NCBI RefSeq assembly: GCF_000765745.2
Contig: NZ_JRPC02000020.1
Span: 1 to 46,877, forward strand
Direction: 5' to 3'
DNA length: 46,877 nucleotides
From: Helicobacter apodemus
Lineage (GTDB): Bacteria > Campylobacterota > Campylobacteria > Campylobacterales > Helicobacteraceae
The translations under genes and the position numbers were made by a program. A model generated the notes under the pieces. That model saw only the letters and a program-made list of their open reading frames with translations, was not told the DNA's origin and searched no databases. Below are positions 33,429-43,506 of the stretch, piece after piece. The first letter of the stretch is position 1. Each line of letters begins with the position of its first letter.

Positions 33429-36400
33429 TGCAATTCTTTCAATTCCTCTTTAATCTGACTATGCACATAAAAAGAGCTTATCATTTCTAATTCTTGTGTT
33501 TTGGTTTGATAACGAATCCTAAGCTCTCTTTTTCCTTTATGCTTAAGAGCAGCTTCCCGCAAAATGATAATAGTATTTTCATTACTTTGCGTATCTAAAA
33601 GGAGAATTAAAGGATCACTGGTATCAGCCTTTTGCATAGCAAATTCAACCTTTTCATTATGTGCCTCTTCTAAATGCAAAATTTTATCGGCTTTAAGTTT
33701 TTTGGTTTCTTCTTGTTCTTGCACTGTGCATTTAACCACAACGGGCTTTTCCCTATCCCATAGTTCAAGCTTGCTTAAAGTTTGTTCAAAAATAGTAAGC
33801 TCTACACTTCCATAGAGATCTTGAAGCTTTAAGATTCCATAACGTTTGCCACTTTTTGAAAATTTACTAATAATATCTTCAATTTTACCCACTAACAAAA
33901 TACTGCTATTTTCTGCAATATCTTGGATTTGATTCGTAAAGGCACAATGAAGTTTTTTAATAGCCTCTTTGTATTCATCAAGAGGATGTCCTGAAGCATA
34001 AAACCCTAAGCTCTCTTTTTCAAGCTCTAAGATCTCTTTAAGGGAATATTCCTCTTTATCTATTAGATTAATATCAACTGCCATTAATTCCTCACTATCT
34101 CCAAAAAGTGAATTTTCAGCAACTTTTTTAGCGAGTTGGGCAGATTTTGAAGCTTCTGTTATAGTCTCTATTTGCTCTAAGAGTGTTTTTCTCGTATATC
34201 CAAAACAATCCATAGCCCCACTTTTAATAAAAGATTCTAAAGCTTTTTTATTAACCTTTTGGGAATCAATCCTTTTTAAAAAATCTTTTAAATCTTTAAA
34301 CTCTCCATTCTTTTTTCTCTCCTCTAAAATAATATTAATAGCAACTTCACCTGCTCCTTTAATAGCACCTAAACCAAATAAGATATTACTCTCACCATCA
34401 ATATCTGCAACACTAAATTCTAATTCAGATTTTTGTAGATTGGGTGGGGAGACTTGAATATTCATCTTTTTAGCCTCTTCAATATATTCTACAACTTTAT
34501 CGGTATCATTCTTTTCTGAAGTTAATAGGGCTGCCATAAATTCTTTTGGATAATAAGTTTTTAAATAGGCAGTTTGAAAAGTAATCATCGCATAAGCAGC
34601 GGAATGTGATTTATTAAATCCATAACCAGCAAATTTAACAATTAATTCCCAAAGTTCTTCGGCTTTAACCCCGTCAAATCCTTGTTTTTGTGCTCCTTGT
34701 GCAAATTTGCTTTTATTATCTTCCATAATTTGAGCATCTTTTTTTCCCATTGCTCTTCGTATTAAGTCTGCCTCTCCTAAGCTAAAGCCACCAATTTTTT
34801 GCACAATTTGCATAACTTGTTCTTGATAGACAATGGTTCCATAAGTAGGTTTTAAAATAGGCTCTAGTTCTGCAAACATATAAGAAATAGGTTTTCTGCC
34901 GTGCTTTCTATCAATAAAATCATCTACCATTCCAGATTCCATAGGACCAGGACGTCCCAAAGCAATAATAGCTATAATATCTTCAAAAGTATTAGGCTTT
35001 AATCGTTTATTAATGCCTTGAAACATACTTGATTCTATTTGAAAAACACCCAAAGTGTTACCATCTTGTAAAGTCTCATAAACCTTTTGATCATCCATAT
35101 CTGCTTCTAAAAAGTCAATTTCTTTTTCAAATCTATTTTTAATAAGTTTTAAAGAATTATCAATAAGTGTTAAAGTCTTTAAGCCTAAAAAGTCAAATTT
35201 TATTAGATCTACATCTTCTAAGTATTTCATAGAATATTGCGTTGCGATGATACCATCACGTGTAGAGCAATATAAAGGGGCTTTATTCCAAAGTTCTTGC
35301 TCAGAATCTATGACAACAGCAGCAGCGTGAGTTCCGGGATTGCGTTTAGTGTTTTCTAAGATTAGGGCAAATTCCCATACCTTTTTTGCTAAAGGATTCT
35401 TTTGGATTAATTCATTAATTTTTGGTTCTTTTTCATAAGCTTTTTGTAGTGTAATGTCTAATTCTTTAGGGATGAGTTTTGCCATAGAATCTGCTTCGCC
35501 ATATGGCATACCCATCACCCTTGCTACATCTCTAATAACCGCTTTTGCTTTCATCATACCAAAAGTAATAACTTGGGCTACATTATGCCGCCCATATTTT
35601 TCTGTTACATAATCTAAAATCTCTCCGCGTCTGCTTTGGCAAAAATCCATATCAATATCGGGCATACTTACGCGTTCGGGATTTAAAAATCTCTCAAAAA
35701 GTAAATCATATTTTAAAGGATCAATATTAGTAATTTCTAAGCAAAAGGCAACCAAGCTCCCTGCAGCACTTCCTCTACCAGGTCCTACAGGGATTCCCCT
35801 CTCTTTAGCAGCTCGCACAAAATCCCAAACAATTAACATATATCCCGGGAATTTCATAGCATTAATAACATTTATTTCGTGCTCTAAACGTTCTTCATAT
35901 ATTTGGTGTTTTTCTTTAGGGATTTTTTCTAATCTTTTCTTTAAACCCTCTTTGCATTTATGGGTAAAATATTCACTATCTTCGATACAATCTAACCCTT
36001 CTTGTTTAGAATATTCTTTAGTAAATTTAAAAGTAGGTGGAGTTGGATTCCCTAAATTTAATTCTAAATTACATTTGTTAGCAATTTCTTGCGTATTTGC
36101 AAGGGCTTCTGGAATATCTGCATAAAGAGCTGCCATTTGCTCGGGGCTTTTAATATAAAATTCTTGCACGGTATGCCGCATACGATTAGGATCATTAAAG
36201 TCTTTGCCAAAACCAATACAAAATGCAACCTCTTGAGCTGTAGAATCGCTTTGTTTGGTGTAATGTGTATCATTGGTAGCGATAATTTTAATCCCTGTTT
36301 CTTGAGAAATTTGAATAATTTGTGTATCAATGAGTTGTTGCTCTTCAATACCGTGCCTCATAAGTTCTAAATAAAAATCCTCCCCAAAAATATCTTGATA

Positions 36401-36934
36401 CTCTAAAGCTACTTCTTTAGCTCTTTCATAGCCTTTTCTTCCTTTGTTATCCTCTTTTTTAAGATTTAAATGCCATTGCACTTCACCATTTAAACAAGCT
36501 GAAGAGCAAATTAAGCCTTTGCTATACTCCCTTAGCATTTTTTTGCTAATACGTGGCTTCATATGGAAGCCATACAAACAAGCTTGAGAGCTTAAATACA
36601 TTAGATTCTTATAACCCTCTAAATCTTTTGCATAAAGGCATAAATGAAAACGTTGGTTGCTCTTATCGCCTATTTCCTCGGCATTGTGCAAATAAGCTTC
36701 CATTCCTAAAATAGGTTTAATACCCTCGCTTTTCATTGTTTTATAAAATTCAATAGCACCAAACATATTTCCGTGATCTGTAACTGCAACGCTATTCATT
36801 CCTAATTCTTTAATACATTTTGCTAATGTTTTGATTTTATTTAACCCATCTAATAAAGAATATTCTGTGTGTAAATGTAGATGTGTAAAACCCTCTAACG
36901 TTGTGTTAGAATTTTGTATTTCTGTTTTGCTCAT
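33416..36934 (-). CDS. dnaE: DNA polymerase III alpha subunit
   Basis: DnaE is the replicative polymerase. The 1172-residue product starts with the PHP domain (HLHLHTEYSLLDGL, then VAVTDHGNMFGAIEFY). The family C polymerase core follows, with GPGRGSAAGSLVAFCLEITN and the catalytic PDIDMDF Asp pair (about 400-401). Later parts include GFNKSHSAAYAMITFQTAYLK, a helix-hairpin-helix region and an OB-fold (LLVGKIEDIISKFSKSGKRY). A GAGGGGG site precedes the ATG. It lies 40 bases after rpoD on the same strand; a short AT-rich palindrome lies between the two. Confidence 0.97.
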   Translation of the reverse strand: MSKTEIQNSNTTLEGFTHLHLHTEYSLLDGLNKIKTLAKCIKELGMNSVAVTDHGNMFGAIEFYKTMKSEGIKPILGMEAYLHNAEEIGDKSNQRFHLCLYAKDLEGYKNLMYLSSQACLYGFHMKPRISKKMLREYSKGLICSSACLNGEVQWHLNLKKEDNKGRKGYERAKEVALEYQDIFGEDFYLELMRHGIEEQQLIDTQIIQISQETGIKIIATNDTHYTKQSDSTAQEVAFCIGFGKDFNDPNRMRHTVQEFYIKSPEQMAALYADIPEALANTQEIANKCNLELNLGNPTPPTFKFTKEYSKQEGLDCIEDSEYFTHKCKEGLKKRLEKIPKEKHQIYEERLEHEINVINAMKFPGYMLIVWDFVRAAKERGIPVGPGRGSAAGSLVAFCLEITNIDPLKYDLLFERFLNPERVSMPDIDMDFCQSRRGEILDYVTEKYGRHNVAQVITFGMMKAKAVIRDVARVMGMPYGEADSMAKLIPKELDITLQKAYEKEPKINELIQKNPLAKKVWEFALILENTKRNPGTHAAAVVIDSEQELWNKAPLYCSTRDGIIATQYSMKYLEDVDLIKFDFLGLKTLTLIDNSLKLIKNRFEKEIDFLEADMDDQKVYETLQDGNTLGVFQIESSMFQGINKRLKPNTFEDIIAIIALGRPGPMESGMVDDFIDRKHGRKPISYMFAELEPILKPTYGTIVYQEQVMQIVQKIGGFSLGEADLIRRAMGKKDAQIMEDNKSKFAQGAQKQGFDGVKAEELWELIVKFAGYGFNKSHSAAYAMITFQTAYLKTYYPKEFMAALLTSEKNDTDKVVEYIEEAKKMNIQVSPPNLQKSELEFSVADIDGESNILFGLGAIKGAGEVAINIILEERKKNGEFKDLKDFLKRIDSQKVNKKALESFIKSGAMDCFGYTRKTLLEQIETITEASKSAQLAKKVAENSLFGDSEELMAVDINLIDKEEYSLKEILELEKESLGFYASGHPLDEYKEAIKKLHCAFTNQIQDIAENSSILLVGKIEDIISKFSKSGKRYGILKLQDLYGSVELTIFEQTLSKLELWDREKPVVVKCTVQEQEETKKLKADKILHLEEAHNEKVEFAMQKADTSDPLILLLDTQSNENTIIILREAALKHKGKRELRIRYQTKTQELEMISSFYVHSQIKEELKELQWVG

Positions 36935-36974
36935 TAATGCCCCCTCTAAACTTTTTAAGCTTTAAAAGATCTTT

Positions 36975-38825
36975 TTAATCCTCAATATAATTTTTGAGTT
37001 TTCTCCCTACTTTTGGGTGTTTAAGTTTTTTTATCGCACTAGATTCTATTTGCCTTACCCTCTCTCTTGTTACATTTAATTCTTTTCCAATTTCTTCTAA
37101 GGTTCTATCTGATTCATCCTCTAAAAGTCCAAATCTCATACGAATAACAGCTTTTTCTCTTTCATTAAGCTGGTCTAAAACATCATCAATTTGAGACTTT
37201 AAATCCTCTTTTAAAATCTGCTCCATAGGTCCTGCTAAAGTCTTATCCTCAACAAAATCTCCGAATTTTCCATCCTCTCCATTGCCAATAGGGGATTCAA
37301 GGCTAATGGGTTCTTTGGTGATTTTAATAACATTTTTAACCTTATCTACAGGAAGCCCAACCTCTTCTGCTATTTTTTCAATGTCTGGCTCTTTACCTTC
37401 CTCTTGCAAGAATTTCCGCATAATCTTATTGATACGATTAATGGTTTCAATCATATGAATAGGTATCCTAATAGTCCTTGCTTGATCGGCTATTGCTCTT
37501 GAAATCGCTTGCCTAATCCACCAAGTTGCATAAGTGGAAAATTTATAACCTTTTTTATATTCAAATTTATCGACAGCTTTCATAAGCCCGATATTCCCCT
37601 CTTGAATTAAATCTAAGAAAGGCAATCCACGATTAGTGTAACGTTTAGCGATACTTACCACAAGACGCAAATTAGACTTTGCCATTTTTGTCTTTGCTTT
37701 ATCGGCTATATCTTTTCCACGTTTAATTTGTTCTAAAATCTGCTTGAGTTTTTCTGGCTCTAAATCAAAGCTTCCCTCACTGGCTGCTTTAGTTTGAAAG
37801 AGTTTTTTTATCTCCATATAAGTAGATACCATTGTAGTCTCTGGCACAGATGCGGTAATTTCTGCTTTACTCATTTGTGTAATATTCTCTAAGATTTTCC
37901 TATGGTTATTAAGCAATAAATCATTAAAAAGGGGTAAGCGGTATTCTAAACGTTTCAATTCCCTATCAAAGCCCTCATCGCTTTTTATAGTATTCTCCAT
38001 AGCCTTCACAAGCTCATTAATCAATTTACTAGTAGGACCTAAATCTAATAATTTTTCTTTTAGGAATTGTTTTTTATGGGCTAAAATAAGCAGAAAAAGC
38101 ATATCATTATCGCTTTTTTTCTCATTGCTTTGCTCCCAAGTTTTTAACCAATCTTTCTTAGCTTTCTCCAAAGCTTTAAAGCTCACTAAAACATTTTCAA
38201 TTCTTTTTTGATCTTTTTTGCTAATAGGTTTTTTTGCCTCTCCACCTTCTTCTCCCTCTTCTATCTCTTCCTCCTCCTCCTCTTCACCCTCTTCTGCTTC
38301 TTCATCATCAAAGCTTTTAAAAAGCTCTTTAACTCTTCTTTCCCGATTAATCAAGGCTTCTTTATAATCTAAGATAAAATCAATCAAATAAGGCACAGAG
38401 CAAATCGCATCTAAAATAATATTCTCACCCAATTCTATATTTTTACTAAGCTCTACTTCATCCTCACGAGTTAAAAGTTGAATCTGTCCCATTTCTCTTA
38501 AATACATTCTTACTGGACTATCACTACGACTCCATTCTAATAGTTCTCGCTCTTTCATAAAATCAAATTCTTCTTCTAATTCCTCATCTAAAAGTCGTTT
38601 TTTTTCTTCTTTTATTTTCTTTGCCTCATCTTGATTAAGGAGTTTTGCAACTTCTGAAGCAGACATTAATTGCTTATTATATTTTTTAGCTAATTCTAGC
38701 ACTCTTTTTGCTTGAGCAGCTGTTGGTAATTTACCTAAGACTTGTGCAACCTTTTCATAAGAAATGTATTTTGTTGTATTTTTAAATAACTCATCAAGCT
38801 GTTGATTAACATTTTTCGCAGACAT
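36975..38825 (-). CDS. rpoD: RNA polymerase primary sigma factor RpoD
   Basis: The housekeeping sigma70 factor (616 residues from the chosen start) has region 1.2 ([24 protein letters not shown]) and region 2 ([30 protein letters not shown], then [17 protein letters not shown]). Region 3 and region 4 follow with the -35 helix-turn-helix ([20 protein letters not shown]). The non-conserved insert between 1.2 and 2 carries an extreme acidic run (about 28 residues, mostly Glu). The ATG at 38825 has a GGAG site six bases upstream, while the longer frame begins with TTG and lacks one. A TATAAT at 38870-38875 is the likely promoter. Confidence 0.96.
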   Translation of the reverse strand: MSAKNVNQQLDELFKNTTKYISYEKVAQVLGKLPTAAQAKRVLELAKKYNKQLMSASEVAKLLNQDEAKKIKEEKKRLLDEELEEEFDFMKERELLEWSRSDSPVRMYLREMGQIQLLTREDEVELSKNIELGENIILDAICSVPYLIDFILDYKEALINRERRVKELFKSFDDEEAEEGEEEEEEEIEEGEEGGEAKKPISKKDQKRIENVLVSFKALEKAKKDWLKTWEQSNEKKSDNDMLFLLILAHKKQFLKEKLLDLGPTSKLINELVKAMENTIKSDEGFDRELKRLEYRLPLFNDLLLNNHRKILENITQMSKAEITASVPETTMVSTYMEIKKLFQTKAASEGSFDLEPEKLKQILEQIKRGKDIADKAKTKMAKSNLRLVVSIAKRYTNRGLPFLDLIQEGNIGLMKAVDKFEYKKGYKFSTYATWWIRQAISRAIADQARTIRIPIHMIETINRINKIMRKFLQEEGKEPDIEKIAEEVGLPVDKVKNVIKITKEPISLESPIGNGEDGKFGDFVEDKTLAGPMEQILKEDLKSQIDDVLDQLNEREKAVIRMRFGLLEDESDRTLEEIGKELNVTRERVRQIESSAIKKLKHPKVGRKLKNYIED

Positions 38826-38869
38826 AGCAAACTCCAAAAGCAGTATATATGATTTGTCAAAAGTCCTGG

Positions 38870-38875
38870 ATTATA
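38870..38875 (-). promoter_or_regulatory. rpoD promoter -10 box
   Basis: On the minus strand TATAAT, preceded directly by TG, lies 45 bases before the rpoD ATG. No -35 box is obvious. Confidence 0.5.
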
Positions 38876-38919
38876 CATAAAATTATTTAAAACTTTATTA
38901 AGAATATTTTATTCTATTT

Positions 38920-39696
38920 TTAACGAAATTGCCAACATTCTTTCATTTGTTTTAAATATTTTTTATCCAAACTTACAATTAATAGCTCTTCCCTATCGCC
39001 TAAACAATCTATAACCTCACCATTAGGATTAACTAGTAAAGAATCCCCATAAAAATTCCATAAAGTTTGTGTTATTTCATCTTGATGTTGCCCTATACGA
39101 TTAGCCCTTAGAATATAACAATTATTTAAAAAAGCACGCATTTTAATAATACTTCTCCAACGTAAAGAAGAATCAAAAGTAGAAGCACTAGGGAGTAAAA
39201 CACAATCGACTTGATGAGTTTTAAATTGTAACCAAAACTCATCAAAGTGTAACTCATAACCAAATAGGATAGAAAACTTTAGTCCGCCCATATTAAAAAC
39301 GGGAGGGATTTTGATATTTTTAGGAATAGTATTAGCAAAAAATTTTGCTTCATTCCAATGTTCATAGGGCATCAATCTTTGTGCTCGATAAAAAAGAATT
39401 TTTCCCTTATTAATAATGGCTATAGATTTATAAATTTTATTCCCCACTACTTCAAATATCGGCGTTACTATGGTAAGAGCGTAAGAGTTAGAGATTTTTA
39501 TCAACTGCTCATTGCTAGATTGTATAGAATGAATCAGTAAGCTTTTCTTTGTATTTTCAAATTTTTTAAAAAATGGGCTTAATAAATACTCCCCAAAAAG
39601 AATGATTTTTACTTTTTGTTCTAATGCAACTTGCAAATAAGATCTTATTTCGTTTTCACCTCTAAGGGCTGATAGCTGAAGTGCAGCAATTTTCAT
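38920..39696 (-). CDS. Nitrilase-fold protein lacking the catalytic Lys and Cys
   Basis: The 258 residues follow the carbon-nitrogen hydrolase fold: KIAALQLSA at the N-terminus, the first catalytic Glu at 36 (LFGEYLLSP), a YRAQRLMPYEHW segment and ILFGYELHFDEFW. In active members the second segment reads Y-x-K and the third I-C-Y/D-E. Here Lys is Ala105 and the nucleophile Cys is Gly146, while Glu36 remains. It is therefore probably not an amidase and may bind a ligand or a partner. It abuts xseB (stop and start share a base) in a run with pflA. Homologues are usually labelled beta-alanine synthase or amidohydrolase; that label would be misleading here. Confidence 0.78.
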   Translation of the reverse strand: MKIAALQLSALRGENEIRSYLQVALEQKVKIILFGEYLLSPFFKKFENTKKSLLIHSIQSSNEQLIKISNSYALTIVTPIFEVVGNKIYKSIAIINKGKILFYRAQRLMPYEHWNEAKFFANTIPKNIKIPPVFNMGGLKFSILFGYELHFDEFWLQFKTHQVDCVLLPSASTFDSSLRWRSIIKMRAFLNNCYILRANRIGQHQDEITQTLWNFYGDSLLVNPNGEVIDCLGDREELLIVSLDKKYLKQMKECWQFR

Positions 39697-39959
39697 TATA
39701 CTTCCTTTTTATCAACTTGCTCATCAAATTGTGCTTTTAATTCTTGGCATCGTATTTTTGCATCTTCAAGCATTTTTTGTGCCTTTTTTAAGGCTTGCAT
39801 TCCTTCTTTATAAAATTCCATACTCTGATGTAAGGTTATATTTTCATCACCTAGCTTTTCAATATATTGTTGAACAATCATCAAATAATCTTCAAAACTA
39901 TCGCTTTTAATATTGTCATTTTTTTTGTTTTTATTCATTGTTTTGCTCTGTTGTTTCAC
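39696..39959 (-). CDS. xseB: Exodeoxyribonuclease VII small subunit
   Basis: XseB joins XseA to form exonuclease VII, which degrades single-stranded DNA. The 87-residue protein has the family pattern: SFEDYLMIVQQYIEKLGDEN, then LHQSMEFYKEGMQALKKAQK and LEDAKIRCQEL, a helical hairpin that forms a coiled coil. Length is typical. It overlaps the PflA-like gene by 29 bases and ends at the nitrilase-fold gene start. XseA is not in the window. Confidence 0.88.
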   Translation of the reverse strand: MKQQSKTMNKNKKNDNIKSDSFEDYLMIVQQYIEKLGDENITLHQSMEFYKEGMQALKKAQKMLEDAKIRCQELKAQFDEQVDKKEV

Positions 39960-42315
39960 TCTCTAAAAGTTTTTTTGCATCTATACAAAGATTCTTCCAA
40001 GGAGATTGAATATCTACTGCTTCACATTCTGTGTAAGCTTGTATTGCTTCTGGAATCTTATTTAATTTGTGATTTAAATAACCTTGTAAATAGTAGATTT
40101 GTATTTTTTCTTGTGGTTTTGAGATATGTGTTTGGGCTGATAAAAGCAATTGTAAAGATTCTTGAAACTTAGCTTCACGATTAAGAGTTTCAACTAAACT
40201 TAATTCAACCCAAGGAGAATATTCATAATGTTGGTATTTATTTTGTAGGTCAATAATCTTTTGAGCATAGATTTTAATAGCCGTATCATCTTTTTTTTCA
40301 AGTGCATTAAGTAAGACAATGCGATAAATTTCAATCATTTTTTCATTGTCTTTTAGTTTTTCTTCTAAAATTGGTAAAAGGTTAAAAGCTTCTTCTTTAC
40401 GTTTTTCGTGATTTAAAGCCATAAATAACACCCACGCAATATCATTATATTTTTCTTTACTTAGGAGATTAAGGGCATCTCTGGACGCAAGAGCCGCTTT
40501 AGGATAATTTTGAAGTTGGTATTCCACCCACCCTAAATAATAAAGCCATTTTTCTTTATTCTCTGCTTTGGTAATTTTTTGTAATGCTTCTTGTGCAATT
40601 TTTTGAGCAGGAATATATTGTTGGTTTTGGTAAAGGCATTGTAATAAATCAAATTTTTCACTCTCTTCAAGAGGAATTTTTTCTGCATATAAGTTACCAT
40701 AATAAGCAGCACTTTTGCAGTTATCTTCAGAGAGGGAATCTTTGACTAAAGCAGCCACTGCACCTAATAATAAAGGATTGTTTTCTTCTAATTCATTACG
40801 CAAGGCAAAAATTTCTTCATAATGTTTTTCTTGAAATAAGGTTTCTATTTTTTTCTCTAAAGCCTTTTTAGCTTCTTCTTTGCCTTCATAGTTTTTAAGA
40901 ACATAGTCATAATGTTCCAAACGTTTTTCTACATCATCTTCATCAAGTTTTAAGAGCAAAATATCATCTAATTCCTTAATTTCCTCTTCTTCTTTGCCAT
41001 CTGTTGGGTTTTGTAATAAAAGCTGATAATAATGATGAGCCTTAGGGAGATTTTCTGATTTATCATACCATATAGCGACATCTTTAAGTATATCTCTGTA
41101 TTCTGGATAATCTTCATCAAGGGATAAAAATAGTAATTCTGCAATTTGTGCTGGAACTGTATAAATGCCTTTTTCTGTCCATTGTTTTAACATATTATAA
41201 TAAGTTGGGACATCTTTTTCAAAGAAAGTTGGATTAGCCTGTAAAACACTCTGGAGATATTTTTGGGCTTCTTCTTTATCCATTTCTCTGTAGTATTCCC
41301 CTAAAGCGATGGAAGCTAAAGAAGCAATATCTAAATTTTGTGTTTCATTAAGCACGGATTGATAAAGATTTAATACTAATTTCCTCTCCCCCCTTAAATA
41401 AAGATTTTTTCCATAATCTAATCGCGCTAGGAGTTCAAATTGATCCCCTTTGTATTCATCAAACAATCGTCTATAATAATAACTAGCCTCTTCAAAGAAA
41501 TCCATCTTTGCATAGGTCTTAGCTATAATATATAAAATCTCTGAAATGTGAATATCTGTGGGATAGGCATTTTGCCAAGTCTTAGCAAGTGTAATAATAT
41601 CCTCATAGTTTTCCTCACTTGCTAAACCATCTAAAGCTATTATCTTTAAATACAAAATATCACGTTTAAAAATGGTATTAGGAAATAAAGAAGACATTTC
41701 ATCAATAGCTATTAGGGCTTCTCTATAAGACTTATTAGCTATTAGGGATTGAATTTTTAAAAAAGAATCTTTATCAGCACTCCCTGTATTATCACTTATA
41801 GGAGACATTCTAACATCTAAAACACCAATACTTGGATAGCCAATAATATCATTAAAAGTAATAGGAAAATTTAAACCCTCACTTGGTTTATCCTCTAAAA
41901 AGGGCAAGGTATCCTCATAACCAACAATCTGCCACCTTTTAGATTCTATATTGGTTTCTAAAGGGATAGGATAAGGGGTATTAATATTAAAGGCTGTGTT
42001 AAAAAGTTTTATTTTTTTATTAGGGGTTATTCGCAGATAAAAACCTTTTTTTTGCAATTCTGGTTCGATTACAAAAAACAAAGTATTGCTACTTGAAACC
42101 CTTGATGCTAGTTTTTGATCAAACTTGCATAAAATACTTTCTACTTCGGAATTTCTATTTAAAGTTTCTTGGCATAAAAAAGGTTTATCGTGAATAATAT
42201 TTAAAACTGCGAAGTTTTTATTGTTTTCTTTACCGCCATTAATATATAGCTCTAGCCCAAATGCAAATTCTAAGCTACAAAAATACAAAAAAATAAGAAT
42301 AAATTTTTGTTTCAT
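39931..42315 (-). CDS. pflA: PflA-like periplasmic TPR protein (flagellar motor)
   Basis: The 794-residue protein has a signal peptide (about 1-20, ending AFG), an N-terminal beta-rich domain (21-160) and then a long helical solenoid of tetratricopeptide-type repeats to the C-terminus. One clear repeat is YYRRLFDEYKGDQFELLARL; another is WLYYLGWVEYQLQNYPKAAL. Length and architecture equal those of PflA (788 residues in Campylobacter jejuni), which forms spokes of the periplasmic disk scaffold needed for stator assembly and motility. The assignment rests on architecture, size and remembered similarity of the N-terminal domain. Its 3' end overlaps xseB. Confidence 0.7.
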   Translation of the reverse strand: MKQKFILIFLYFCSLEFAFGLELYINGGKENNKNFAVLNIIHDKPFLCQETLNRNSEVESILCKFDQKLASRVSSSNTLFFVIEPELQKKGFYLRITPNKKIKLFNTAFNINTPYPIPLETNIESKRWQIVGYEDTLPFLEDKPSEGLNFPITFNDIIGYPSIGVLDVRMSPISDNTGSADKDSFLKIQSLIANKSYREALIAIDEMSSLFPNTIFKRDILYLKIIALDGLASEENYEDIITLAKTWQNAYPTDIHISEILYIIAKTYAKMDFFEEASYYYRRLFDEYKGDQFELLARLDYGKNLYLRGERKLVLNLYQSVLNETQNLDIASLASIALGEYYREMDKEEAQKYLQSVLQANPTFFEKDVPTYYNMLKQWTEKGIYTVPAQIAELLFLSLDEDYPEYRDILKDVAIWYDKSENLPKAHHYYQLLLQNPTDGKEEEEIKELDDILLLKLDEDDVEKRLEHYDYVLKNYEGKEEAKKALEKKIETLFQEKHYEEIFALRNELEENNPLLLGAVAALVKDSLSEDNCKSAAYYGNLYAEKIPLEESEKFDLLQCLYQNQQYIPAQKIAQEALQKITKAENKEKWLYYLGWVEYQLQNYPKAALASRDALNLLSKEKYNDIAWVLFMALNHEKRKEEAFNLLPILEEKLKDNEKMIEIYRIVLLNALEKKDDTAIKIYAQKIIDLQNKYQHYEYSPWVELSLVETLNREAKFQESLQLLLSAQTHISKPQEKIQIYYLQGYLNHKLNKIPEAIQAYTECEAVDIQSPWKNLCIDAKKLLESETTEQNNE

Positions 42316-42345
42316 ATACTTCCAAGCTCTTTAAAATTCTGTGTA

Positions 42346-43506
42346 TTATACTTTTTTTGCATTAAAACTCTCATCAAACTTTTCTTGTGCTGGTAAAAAT
42401 TTAAAATAAGTAATTTCAGCCCTTGCTAAAATTCTCATAGGAGGACCCCAAAACCCTGTTCCGCGATTTACATAGATTTGTGTTTTTGCATTATGTTGAT
42501 AGAGTCCTGCTAAATAAGGTTGATCAAGAGTTACTAAAAATCTAAAAGGAAAAATTTGACCGCCGTGCGTATGTCCGCTTAAAACTAAATCTACCTGATT
42601 TTCTTCTTTTACTTCAAAGATAAATTTAGGCTGATGGGCTAAGAGGATAGTTGGTAAAGTTTCTTGCCTATTTTCTAAAGCTTCTTGTAAATTAGGCTCT
42701 AAAACGCCAATTCTCTTACCAAATAAATCATAAACTCCTGCAAGATTAATTAAAGGCTCTCCATTTTTTTCTAAAAGAATATTTTGATTTTCTAAAATTT
42801 TTATACCCATTGACTTAATGGTTCCTAATAATTCACCAATATTATGAAAATATTCGTGATTACCAGTAATAAAATAAATACCAAGCGGGGCTTTTAAATT
42901 TGATAATTCTTGCAGTGCTTCTGAAACTTGAGAGATTTTAGCATCAATAATATCGCCTGTAAGAAATATAACATCGGCTTCAAGCACATTAGTTTGTTTA
43001 ACAATCTCTCTTACCGCATTTTTTTCTATTAATCCCCCAATATGTAAATCACTAATTTGCACAGCACTAAAAGATGCGGGTAATTTTGATAATGGGAGTT
43101 CTATGACTTCTATCTTAGGTTTTAACCCCGCTTCAATCATACCCCAACCCAAATAACCACCTGCGAAGATTCCACTTCCTATATTGACAATATTTCTAAA
43201 AAACCCTCTCCGCTTCTTACTAAAATAAGGGATTAAAGATAAGGGTTGATAAATAAGCATAACAACAAATAAAACAAAAGCTACACCAATAGATAAAGAG
43301 ACTAAAAAATAAAGACTTAAGGGTATATTGAGATAATAACGTCCCCAAAAATAACACAAAATTCCCAAAAAGTTAAAGACTAAAAAATATTTTAAAAGCA
43401 AAAGTGGGAATCTTGTCTTTATCATTCTTTTAAATAACAAAAAATAAATGCCAAGATGCATTATCAAAAAAACTATTAAAGCTAAAAAGGGGAATAGATT
43501 TTTCAT
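42346..43506 (-). CDS. Membrane-anchored metallophosphoesterase (YaeI/YkuE type)
   Basis: Three to four membrane segments occupy residues 1-90, followed by a short basic linker (SKKRRGFFRN) and a further hydrophobic segment. The calcineurin-like phosphoesterase domain then shows QISDLHIGG (DxH), LTGDIID (GDxxD), ITGNHEYFH (GNHE), LAHQP and LSGHTHGGQIFPF. These bind two metals. Relatives (YaeI, YkuE) hydrolyse lipid-linked phosphate or UDP-diacylglucosamine-type substrates. The substrate here is unknown. An AAAGGA site supports the start. It lies 30 bases upstream of the PflA-like gene on the same strand. Confidence 0.85.
   Translation of the reverse strand: MKNLFPFLALIVFLIMHLGIYFLLFKRMIKTRFPLLLLKYFLVFNFLGILCYFWGRYYLNIPLSLYFLVSLSIGVAFVLFVVMLIYQPLSLIPYFSKKRRGFFRNIVNIGSGIFAGGYLGWGMIEAGLKPKIEVIELPLSKLPASFSAVQISDLHIGGLIEKNAVREIVKQTNVLEADVIFLTGDIIDAKISQVSEALQELSNLKAPLGIYFITGNHEYFHNIGELLGTIKSMGIKILENQNILLEKNGEPLINLAGVYDLFGKRIGVLEPNLQEALENRQETLPTILLAHQPKFIFEVKEENQVDLVLSGHTHGGQIFPFRFLVTLDQPYLAGLYQHNAKTQIYVNRGTGFWGPPMRILARAEITYFKFLPAQEKFDESFNAKKV

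Noticed and set aside
36960-36980. Terminator between rpoD and dnaE
   Set aside because: The palindrome around AAGATCTT is short, AT-only apart from the centre and overlaps the rpoD end; it is not convincing as a terminator.
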